Of a stretch of 64,000 nucleotides of DNA, positions 37,936 to 47,419 are shown in pieces. Position 1 is the stretch's first letter. The number at the start of each line of letters is the position of its first letter. The notes under the pieces were generated by a model. The model ran no database searches, was not told where the DNA came from, and saw only the letters and a list, made by a program, of their open reading frames with translations. This stretch comes from Cynocephalus volans. Lineage: Eukaryota > Chordata > Mammalia > Dermoptera > Cynocephalidae. Location of the stretch: NCBI RefSeq assembly GCF_027409185.1, contig NC_084463.1:163471869-163535868 (forward strand), read 5' to 3'. The translations under genes and the position numbers were made by a program.

Positions 37936-38849
37936 GTACTCTCCAAATGTGGTTCAGATGTTTCTGCCTGGACGTAAGGGCTAACTGTATTTGGAAAGGT
38001 ACTTCTGTGGTTGTGAAAGAAACAAACATTACCTGTTTCCTTGGATCCTAAAGCACAACATGTGGTGGAGTCCCACCCAGAGCAGGCTGGGAGGGTGGGT
38101 AGCCCTCCCTCAGTCATGCCCCACTCTACAGAATTCTGGAGACTTCTGCATCAAGGATGGCTCAACTCCCTTCAACTCAACAGGCAGAGACCTCCAGGCA
38201 TAGGGTCCTGGGAATGGCTGAGAACAGTTCTGAGACAGACGGAGACAGGAGAGTGAGGCTGGGGTGGCTCCAGCCTGTAAGAGCTGACCTCACCTGCCAG
38301 GTGCCCTCTGCTTTCCCAGTATGGAAACTGAGGCTTAGAGAAGATTGAGCATATGCTGAAAATCCCATAGCAGATAAATGATAGAACCTGGAACCAAACC
38401 CAACTCTGCTCAACTCTGGTCACAATCACCCAGCAGGTGGCCTGGGTGTTACTGGTGACACAGGATGTGATTTCGGTGATGAATGCACAGGTTTTACTTC
38501 CATAGTTAGGTATTTATTTAACACGCATCAATAAGTAGTTGTTACATTGAGGCTAGGATTTCATAGCTATGATGACTTATGACAAAACGAGAATAGGGAT
38601 TTAAGTTTAAAAAAAGTGAGAGAAATTAAAGAAAAATGTTAAGTAATTAACATTTGAGGCTATGGCACAAACCACAACAGGAGAGGTGAAGCTAGCCGGG
38701 GAGCAGTGCTGAGGGCAGAGCGTTGCTGCTCCACCTTGACCCAGGGAAACCCCTTCTTCCTGGAAAGAGACACCAGGTGAGGTGAACAGCAGTGGGTGGC
38801 AGTCTTGAGCCTGCAGGTGTCCCACCCTCACCACTACCTTCACGCCAAG
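37936..38849. other. Intergenic with one MIR fragment
   Basis: A reverse-complement MIR remnant (ggaaactgaggcttagagaa, then agaacctggaaccaaaccca) lies at about 38315-38440. The rest holds no recognised gene or repeat. Confidence 0.5.
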
Positions 38850-38876
38850 TACACACACGCGTGCACACACACACAC

Positions 38877-38910
<34 letters not shown>
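38850..38910. repeat. (CA)n microsatellite
   Basis: About 28 CA units with a few CG interruptions (acacacgcgtgcacacac). Reading frames crossing it (repeats of TH or CV) are artefacts. Confidence 0.97.
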
Positions 38911-38912
<2 letters not shown>

Positions 38913-40398
38913 CCTCTGTGCTGGGGCAGCAAGATAGGCCCCACTCTCCCAGACCTGCACCCAGCCCTGGCCCCTCCCCACTCTCCAGGGAGGGACAAAG
39001 ACCACTGGTTTTGGGGTCCAGATGCCCACAGCCAAATGGAAGGATGAGATGAGACAAGAGGAGGCAGGGGTGTTGCTTGGCCTCCCACGGATTTGTCACC
39101 TCTTTTCCCCTGGGTGATGGAGCCGCCAAAGATTACTCAAAGCCCATCTCTTCTAAGCAGTGAGAAGCCCTGAAAAGGGGTTAATCTCCTGGAACCCTTA
39201 AGAGCAAGGCATTCCTTCCATTTGGGAAATTAACCACGAATTGGGGTTCTCTTCCCACATCTATTCTCCAGACCAGGAAGTTACAGGAAGAGAACATAGG
39301 TGGGGTTTTTGCTAAGTACAGTTTAACAAGTTTAACAATAGAAGCTGGTAACATTCAGTAAGACAAGCAAGGTGATATTCTATAATGCAATTAAGTCGAT
39401 CCACTAACAAAAGCTTGACTTTAGCAAACATTCTCTTCTTACAGCAATTTCCCAGTATCTTTACATATTAATCAGTAACCTGTCTGTCTTCGAGCCAGCA
39501 ACCTTGCTGTGTTATAATTCTTTATCTTACAACACAGACTATAGCCTGGGGAAAATTTCCTGTCCTTTGCAAGGTCCATAGGTGAAACTGCAAGGCTTTG
39601 GAAAACCAGGCCCTGTGAAGTACATTTGCTTTATGCATGTTCTACACAGGGGGATGTCTCTGCGGGAAGCATGGCATTTGGAGGGTCTTAGATGCTCTGT
39701 CCTCCACATCCAGTTGGGTCAACTGGACCAGTTGGCTGGCTTTGCCATGGCAGAACACTATGATGAGGGGCAGAACACAAAGTCCATGCCCTGCCAGGAC
39801 AGCACCAGCAGGCCCTCCCAGAGAAATGCCACTAAACTTCTGACCTCCATGGCTGGCAGCAGCTCTGGGCCTTCCCTACAATCTCCCTCCACCCACCTGC
39901 CTCTGCCTGCACCCTGCCCGTGTCTCTGTGTGTTTATGGGCTTGGCGATCACTCTACCTTTTTGCCGTTGATCTCAGCAGCATCGAGACCCACTTTCATT
40001 TTGATTCCTTGCTCTTTAGAAGAAAAAAAAGTTAGTTTTCCATTTCTTAAAATGTTCGTATTTACTCTTTTAAAATTAAGACAGTTCGTTTTTGATAGAA
40101 ATAAGAATTTAAAAAATCCTTCCAATATCATCACACAGAGATCAACACTGCTACACCTTTGGCATAAATATGTACACATTTGGCGTGTGCGTGTGTATAT
40201 CTGTGTTTTGTGTTAGCATCCACACATGTTCGCACACACACTATCCAGGCTGCTCTGTTATCAGCTGTCTCACTTGACATGCCATCAAAAATATGTGTAT
40301 GTCAATACAGATGGTCCTACACTGGGCTCCCCCAGCAGTGGACAAGGATTTGGGTGAAAGTATTGGATTTGGGAGATGATCCCAGGGCCTATGGGTGG
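38911..40398. other. Intergenic, no recognised feature
   Basis: No supported gene. AT-rich stretch at 39990-40200 might be a decayed LINE but I cannot place it. The frame at 39582-39971 has no recognisable domain. Confidence 0.4.
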
Positions 40399-40790
40399 TG
40401 TGTTAGTTTTTTATTGCTTATAACAGAATACCTGAAACTGGGTAATTCGTAAAAAATAATTTATTTCTTATGGTTTGGGAGGCTGGGAAGTCCAACGTTG
40501 AGGGGTGCATCTGTTGAGGGTCTTCTTATTGGTGGGGGCTCTACAGAGTTCCTTGGTAACATAGGATATCACAGGGGCTAAGCAAGAGTGCACTCATGTG
40601 CTCTCCATATAAAGCCACCAGTCACGTCCATGATAACCCATTCATCCATTAACCCATTAATGGATTAATCCATTCACGAGGGCAGGGCCCTCACAATCCA
40701 ATCTCCTCTTAAAGGCTCTACCTTTCCACACCGCCACATTGGGGATCAAGCTTCCACATGAGCTTTGGAAGGGACACCCAACCCATAGCA
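40399..40790 (-). mobile_element. MaLR solo LTR
   Basis: The plus strand begins TGTGTTAGTTTTTTATTGC and ends AACCCATAGCA. It contains ggattaatccattcacgagg and the aatttatttc block. The target duplication ggtgg is exact at 40394-40398 and 40791-40795. Confidence 0.88.
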
Positions 40791-41104
40791 GGTGGGTGAT
40801 GGGGGGAGTGAAAAAGGGAAGGACAGGAGAGCAAGACCGAGTGAATTACTGGGCAGGTCACCAATTTGGGCAGCTGAGGCCCAGTCCCAGTGGGAACGCC
40901 TGGGAGACAAAGCAGCACATGCCTCCCTGTGAGCCACTTGAGGGGCAGGGTGTCCCATGTCAACCTCCCAGCTCCAGCACATCCCTGGCTGAGAGCTGTT
41001 GGGGCATGAGCTGCCCAGCACAGCTATCTCTTCTTCACTGCCTATGCTTTGCATGGGATTTTCTGGCACCTCTGCACAGAGCACCTGTGAATTCTAATCT
41101 GAGA

Positions 41105-41336
41105 CTGCTGGAGTAAGCAGGACTGAAGCCATGTTGGGACCTAAAACCTCATGGGTTGTAGGCAAGTTTTTAAAAAGACAGTTTTTTTCTTGGCACACAT
41201 TTCTCTGAGTTCTATCTTTCCCCATGGTTATTTGATATTTTGAACCTCAGTCATGGGGCAAGATGACATTACTTACGTAAATGCAAAGTTGTTTTCCAAT
41301 CAGCCTGGAGCTGCAAACTTGCCACAGGACATGTAC
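41105..41336 (+). mobile_element. Candidate older LTR, left part (host of the gammaretrovirus)
   Basis: The sequence before the provirus (gactgaagccatgttgggac onward) and the sequence after it (50033-50425, with AATAAA at 50336-50341 and an end near ggtaaca) together resemble one LTR of about 600 bp that the younger provirus split. I do not recognise the family and no outer target duplication was confirmed. Confidence 0.4.
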
Positions 41337-41849
41337 TGTAGAGTAAAATATAACTTTAACATGCACAATTTGTTTCTGTACTAATGCCATTTCAAGTAAG
41401 GCAGCTTCTAAGGTGCCAAGCAGGTGGGCCCAGGCATGCTAAATTCCAGGAAGAAAGGAACCACACACCGGTTCCAGGGACCAGCTCCTTATCTAGAGGC
41501 CGCCTGGCCTGACCACAAGAAAGATAAGCGATTGAGAAATATACTGTTCCTTATTGGTGTGCCAGCCCGCTAAAGACCACCCATAAATCTAAAGGTCATC
41601 TCAGATAACCCTAAGCAGTATACAACTCATCCTGTTGCAAAAGTCTGTCTGCCTAAAAAAAAAAAAAAAAAAACTGTATAAAAAGTGCTTGTGTTAAGAG
41701 CTCGGGGTCGCTTTCGTCTCGAATGCTGAGCGACCCCAGCATGCTGGAATAAACTCCTCTTGCTTGATTGCATTGGTCTCTGTCTCATGGTCTTTGTGAG
41801 GTGAGCCATCCCGATGTGTGGGGTTTGTGCATGGTGCACAGATCTTACA
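41337..41849 (+). mobile_element. 5' LTR of the gammaretrovirus
   Basis: It starts TGTAGAGTAAAATA and ends GATCTTACA. A TATA box (tataaaaa) is at 41677-41684, preceded by a run of 19 A. AATAAA is at 41748-41753. Just before it is an inverted repeat GGGGTCGCT (41704-41712) and AGCGACCCC (41729-41737), an R-region stem-loop. Confidence 0.97.
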
Positions 41850-41852
41850 TTT

Positions 41853-41870
41853 TGGTGCATTGGCCGGGAA
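41853..41870 (+). other. Primer-binding site for tRNA-Gly
   Basis: TGGTGCATTGGCCGGGAA begins three bases after the 5' LTR. It is an exact complement of the 3' 18 bases of mammalian tRNA-Gly(GCC) including CCA. Most gammaretroviruses use tRNA-Pro; tRNA-Gly is known from some, such as porcine ERVs and VL30. Confidence 0.95.
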
Positions 41871-42343
41871 GCAGCTCTCTCTGGGACCAGAGACTAGAGA
41901 ATGGAGGATCGCTCGAACAGGTACCGCAGTTGTCTGTCTGTCCCATCTTTGTGTCTTTGTTGTCTACTGAAATCTGGTTTCGGCTTTTCAGTGGCTCTGG
42001 GATGGAGTCCTCGGTCTGGTTTCAGTTTCTTGGTGTCTCCGGGACGGAGTCATCAGTCTGGTTTCAGTTTTTCGGAGGCTCCGAGATGGAGTCACCGGTC
42101 TGTGATGGTCATAGCGGTGGGTAGACGTACTGGCACGTTGTGGCCACAGGAATCCTGGAGGACACTCCAGATTCCTCTGTGGGAGACGAACAAGTTCAGC
42201 TCCACGGGAGATCTCTAGGAAGGAGACCCCTCCCGAGTTCTCTGATAATCTGGTTGTGGCGCCTGTGGAAGGGGCGCGTCAGTGTTCTAGTTTTTGTTTG
42301 TCTGGTTGTGTGTGTGTGGGGACTGATGATTTTCTGGGGCGAC
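41871..42343 (+). promoter_or_regulatory. Proviral leader with 42-bp triple repeat and gag-frame extension
   Basis: Three direct repeats of exactly 42 bp begin at 41973, 42015 and 42057, each starting TCTGGTTTC. A candidate splice donor aacag|gtaccg lies at 41920/41921. From 42125 the frame stays open into gag. It contains a CTG at 42155-42157 with A at -3 and G at +4, followed by a hydrophobic VLVFVCLVVCVWGLMIFW segment. This resembles the glyco-Gag leader of MLV and FeLV. Confidence 0.6.
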
Positions 42344-43837
42344 ATGGGGCAGACTGTCTCTACCCCTTTAACTCTGCATCTGAAATACTGGACTGACATG
42401 AAGGACAGAGCTAATAATTTGTCTGTGCAGGTTAAAAGGAATAAGTGGGAGACACTTTGTTCTTCAGAGTGGCCGACTTTCCAACTCGGGTGGCCCGCTG
42501 AAGGTTCCTTCTCTCCGCCGCTGATCACGGCAGTAAAAAGAAAGATTTTTAGTTCTGAAAGTTACCCAGACCAGATCCCTTATATCATTGTCTGGGAAGA
42601 TCTAGTCACGGATCCTCCTCCGTGGGTCCATCCCTTTGTTCCCTTAACAGGTCCATCGGCTATATTTGCCCTTTGAGAAATGAAAAAGAAGCCAGAAGTC
42701 CTACCCTCCACTGATTCAGACTTGCTTCTTCTAGACCCTCCCCCTCCCTATCTCCCTTCTCTCCGACCACAGGCAGTCCGCCCGTCAGCCCCACCAGAGG
42801 ACCCACAAGAACCCGAGAGAGGGCCTGCTCAAGGGACACGCAGCAAACGAGTGGCCTCCCCAGAGGCAATTCCTATCTTCCCCCTGCAGGCTTATGGCCC
42901 TCCTGATGAAGAGGGCAACCAGCCCTTACAGTACTAGCCTTTCTCCTCTTCCAATCTTTACAATTGGAAATCTCAGAATCCCCCTTTCTCTGAAAACCCC
43001 CAGGGTCTCACTAACCTTGTAGAATCCCTTCTCTTTACTCATCAGCCCACCTGGGATGACTGCCAGCAGCTCCTCCAGGTCCTGTTCACCACCAAGGAGA
43101 AACAACGGATCCTCCTGGAGGCTCGAAAGAATGTTCCAGGAGTCGATGGGTGACCTACCCTCCTCCCTGATGTCATAGGTACAGGATTCCCATTGACCAG
43201 ACCTAACTGGGATTTTAACTTGGCAGAAGGTAGGGAGCATCTGAAGGTCTATCGTCAGGCTCTAATGGCAGATCTCCGAGGGGCAGCAAAATGCCCCACC
43301 AATTTGACTAAGGTAAGAGAGGTAATCCAGGGGCCCAATGAGTCTCCGTCAGCATTTTTGGAGAGACTCGTGGAGGCATTCCATCAGTCTACCCCGTATG
43401 ATCCTAGTAGTGAGGAGCACAAGGCTACAGTGACAGTTGCTTTTATTGACCAGTCTAGTAGAGACATCAGGAAGAAACTGCAGAAGCTTGAAGGGTTACA
43501 AGATAAGTCGTTGAGGGAATTAGTGCAGGGGGCTGAAAAGGTTTATCATAATAGAGAGTCAGAGGAAGAAAAAGAAGAAAGAAAGCAGAAAGAGCAGAAA
43601 GCTAAAGAAATGAAGAGAGAAAAGTGCCAAGAAAGAAATTTTCATAAAATTCTGGCCACTGTAGTCAGGGAAACTAGTGAGCCCAGTAAGACAGTATCAG
43701 GCAACAGGAAGGAACTCTTAGCAAAGGATCAGTGTGCGTACTGCAAGGAGAAAGGACACTGGGCTCAAGAATGCACCAAGAAAAAGAAAAAGCCTCAAGC
43801 CCCCAAGGTCTTGGCCCTGCAGGAAGACAGTGATTAG
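42344..43837 (+). pseudogene. gag: Gammaretroviral gag, one frame with three premature stops
   Basis: The gene starts at ATG 42344 with MGQTVSTPLTLHL, a myristoylation-type N-terminus of matrix. Matrix is followed by a proline-rich p12-like region with the PPPPY late-domain motif (42737-42751). Capsid contains [13 protein letters not shown] and, in the major-homology area, IQGPNESPSAFLERL. A charged coiled region (EEEKEERKQKEQ) leads to a nucleocapsid with one zinc knuckle CAYCKEKGHWAQEC (43733-43774). The product would be the virion structural polyprotein. Premature stops are TGA 42674-42676, TAG 42935-42937 and TGA 43151-43153; there is no frameshift. The natural terminator is TAG 43835-43837, and protease continues in the same frame, as in readthrough-type gag-pol. 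Confidence 0.95.
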
Positions 43838-44164
43838 AGGGGATGGGGTTTGGACCCCCTCCCCGAACCCAGGGTAACCCTAACAGTGGAGGGGAAGCCT
43901 ACTCAGTTCGTAGTAGATATTGGAGCCAAGAATTTAGTACTACAACAAGCAAATGGACCCCTTCTCAAAAAGAAGTTGTGGGTACAAGGGGCTACAGGGT
44001 ACTGGCAGTACTCATGGACTACCCGAAGATTGGTGGACCTAGGCATGGGCCGGGTATCCCACTCGTTCATTGTCATTCCTGAGAGCCCCTACCCACTACT
44101 GGGAAGAGATCTCCTCACCAAAATGGGTGCTCAAATTTTGACCCCGAGGGACCTTGGGTGTTAG
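43838..44164 (+). pseudogene. pro: Gammaretroviral protease region
   Basis: It follows the gag TAG in the same frame. The active-site motif is DIG (43916-43924) where retroviral proteases have DTG or DSG, so it is probably inactive. The C-terminal flap and dimer regions are recognisable, with SPYPLLGRDLLTKMGAQI. A one-base shift near 44130-44160 ends this frame at TAG 44162-44164; pol continues in another frame. Confidence 0.85.
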
Positions 44165-46251
44165 ATCGACAAGGAAAGCCTCTCCAGATACTAACTCTCA
44201 GGTTAGAAGATGAATACCAATTGTTTGAAAAACAAGGGCGGGAGACCGGACAGATGGACTGGTGGTTAGAAAACTACCCCCAGGCGTGGGCAGAAACTGC
44301 AGGGATAGGGAAGGCTAAAAACCGGCCCCCCGTCCAAGTAGAGCTGAAGGCTCAGGCCAGTCCTATAGCTGTCCGACAATACCCAATGTCCCGAGAGGCA
44401 CACGAAGGCATCCGACCCCACATTGCCCATTTGCTCCAGCTGGGGATCCTATGGAAGTGCCAATCAGCCTGGAACACGCCCTTGCTGCCCTTCTGAAAAC
44501 CTGGGACTAACGACTACCAGCCAGTCCAAGATCTCTCAGAGGTAAACAAATGTGTGGCCGACCTCCATGCCACTGTCCCTAATCCCTATAATCTTTTAAG
44601 TTCTTTACTTCCAGACAAGACCTGGTACTCGGTACTGGACCTCAACGATGCCTTCTTCTGCTTACCGCTGGCTGTAAAAAGTCAAGATTATTTTGCCTTC
44701 GAATGGAAAGATCCAGAGACTGGCCTAGCAGGGCAACTCACGTGGACCCGCCTGCCTCAAGGATTCAAGAACTCGCCCACCATCTTTGATGAGGCCCTCC
44801 ACCAGGACTTGGCCATGTTCTGGGCCTCTAATCCCCAGGTAACTCTGTTACAGTATGTAGATGACCTCCTCCTGGCAGCGGCCGACAAAGAACTGTGTCT
44901 GGAAGGGACAAAGCGTCTCCTCACAGAGTTGGGGGAGCTGGGCTATCAAGACTCTGCCAAAAAGGCTCAGATCTGCAAGCGACAGGTCAGTTACCTGGGG
45001 TACCTTCTTAAAGATGAGAAGAGGTGGTTGTCTGAGGCCAGAAAAGAGACAGTGTTTCACATTCCGCCACCCACTAATCCAAGACAAGTCAGGGAATTTT
45101 TAGGTACCGCCGGGTTCTGCCGCCTATGGATACCTGGTTTTGCTGACATGGCAGCCCCATTATATCCCCTCACTAAGAACAGTCAGCCCTTCAAGTGGGG
45201 AAAAGAGGAGCAACAGGCTTTTGACAACATTAAGACAGCCTTGATGTCCGCACCGGCTCTGGGACTCCCCGACGTAACTAAGCCCTTCCACCTGTATGTG
45301 GCAGAAAATAAGGGGGTTGCGAAGGGGGTCTTGACTCAAAGACTGGGGCCCTGGAAAAGGCCTGTATCATATCTGTCTAAAAAACTAGACCCAGTAGCCT
45401 CGGGGTGGCCAGCTTGTCTAAGGATCATAGCGGCAGTTGCAGTTCTGGTAAAAGATGCTGACAAGTTGACTATGGGACGGAGTTTGGTAATTTTGGCACC
45501 TCGTGCCTTAGAGAGTATTGTCCACCAGCCCCCCGACCGCTGGCTCACAAATGCTCGCATGACTCACTATCAGACTCTGTTACTGAATTCAGACTGGGTT
45601 ACTTTCGCTCCACTGGCGAGTTTAAATCCAGCCACGTTGCTACCAGACCCTGACCTTGACCCTCCTATCCATGACTGCCAGCAAGTGCTTGCTGAGGCAC
45701 ATGGATGGTGGAAAGACTTGTCAGATCAGCCTCTGACAGACGCCGAAGCCACCTGGTTTACTGACGGCAGCAGTTTCCTGGAGGAAGGAGTACGAAAGGC
45801 AGGAGCTGCTATAGTAGACGGCCAGAACCTGATATGGGCACAGACCTTACCTGCAGGAACTTCCACCCAGAAGGCAGAACTCATCGCCCTCACAAAAGCC
45901 CTTGAACTAGGAGAGGGCAAAAGAATCAGCATCTATACGGACAGCAGGTATGCCTTTGCCACTGCTCATGTGCACGGTGCTATATATCAACAACAGGGTC
46001 TGCTGACCTCTGGAGGAAAAGAAATCAAAAACAAGGCAGAGATCATAGCCCTGCTAGAGGCCCTTCACCGACCGCTAAAAGTGAGTATTATACACTGCCC
46101 GGGCCACCAGAAAGGGGATTCCCCCATCGCCAGGGGAAACAACTTGGCCGATTCTGAGGCAAGGGCGGCAGCCCACGGGTCCACGCCTATTCTGTTAGTT
46201 AACGTCCCTGAGCCAGAAAAGCCCAAGTTTAAAACTGTGCTGAGGACGTAG
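44165..46251 (+). pseudogene. pol: Gammaretroviral reverse transcriptase and RNase H
   Basis: RT begins near LQILTLRLEDEYQLF and continues through a single in-frame TGA at 44494-44496. The fingers and palm are well kept: [14 protein letters not shown] (first catalytic Asp), [16 protein letters not shown], and the catalytic YVDD at 44854-44865. The connection domain precedes RNase H, where the acidic residues are in place: FTDGSS near 45760, [20 protein letters not shown] and [12 protein letters not shown]. The enzyme would copy viral RNA to DNA. This section is the best preserved part of the provirus, with about 565 uninterrupted codons after the stop. The frame ends at TAG 46249-46251, where a shift leads into integrase. 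Confidence 0.95.
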
Positions 46252-47409
46252 CAGTGATCTCAAAGGACTCTAATAACTATTATAATCAGGAAAAAGGGCG
46301 CTGGCATGCAGCGTCAGGCAAGCCTATCTTACCACAAGAACAAGCACGCGCCATGATCAAACAAATGCACCAATGGACTCCTCTGGGAGTAAACAAATTG
46401 GTCCAAACTGCCCTAAGAACAAAATATCATATCATAGGGCTAAAACAATTAGTAGAGCAGATAGTTCAAAGCTGTGTACCTTGTCAAAAAGTAAATGTCT
46501 GCAAAAATACAGCGGGACCTGGCAAGAGACTTAGGGGAGACAGACCAGGAGTATATTGGGAAGTAGACTTCAGAAATCAAGCCAGACTGATACGGTTACA
46601 AGTATCTCCTAGTTTTTATAGACACCTTCTCCGGATGGGTAGAAGCATTTCCAATGAAACAAGAAACAGCCACAGTCGTGGTCAAGAAAATCCTGGAAGA
46701 AATCTTCCCACGTTTCGGGGTGCCCAAGGTAATCGGGTCCGACAATGGACCCGCCTTCGTTGCCAAGGTAAGCCAGGGAGTGGCCAGATACCTAGGGGTC
46801 AATTGGAAATTACATTGTGTCTATAGACCCCAGAGTTCAGGACAGGTAGAAAGGATGAACAGGACTCTAAAAGAGACCCTGACTAAATTAACCATGGAGA
46901 CTGGCGTAGACTGGGTGGTGCTACTTCCCTCGGCCCTGTTTAGAGCTAGGAATACCCCCTCCCAGTTCAACCTGACTCCCTTTGAAATTCTCTATGGTAC
47001 CCCTGCCCCCTTGACTTCACTGGGGGACGCCTTTGATCTCACTTGCCACAGTAATGGTGACTTATATGCCAGGATGAAAGGACTACAAGCGGTGCAGAAG
47101 GAAGACTGGATGCAGCTGGCGGCCGCCTGTGAGCCTGGGACCCCCGAAGTTTCTCACCAGTTCCAGGTTGGAGACACAGTCTATGTGAGACGATATCGCT
47201 CGCAGACCTTGGAACCCCGCTGGAAAGGACCTTACCTGGTGCTCTTGACAACCCCCACGGCTGTGAAGGTAGACAGGATCTCCACTTGGATCCACGCCTC
47301 GCACGTAAAGCCTGCGCCGCCAGAGGACCGAGGACCGAGAGACCCCGCCTGGAAAGTCCAGAGTTCCAAGGAGCACCCCTTAAGACTGAAAATTGTTTGG
47401 ACATCCTAA
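46252..47409 (+). pseudogene. pol: Gammaretroviral integrase
   Basis: The N-terminal part is in one frame (to about 46575) and shows the zinc-binding H-x3-H/C-x2-C module; the C-x2-C part is QSCVPCQKVN. The first catalytic Asp lies in GVYWEVDF. A one-base shift near 46570-46590 moves the rest to the frame of 46654-47409. That frame holds [13 protein letters not shown], the second Asp in GSDNGPAF, and the Glu in [12 protein letters not shown]. The C-terminal SH3-like domain ([10 protein letters not shown] ... [13 protein letters not shown]) follows. Integrase would insert viral DNA into the host genome. The DDE residues are all present but split by the shift. pol ends at 47409, before the env ATG. 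Confidence 0.93.
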
Positions 47410-47419
47410 GTGTTGTAAG

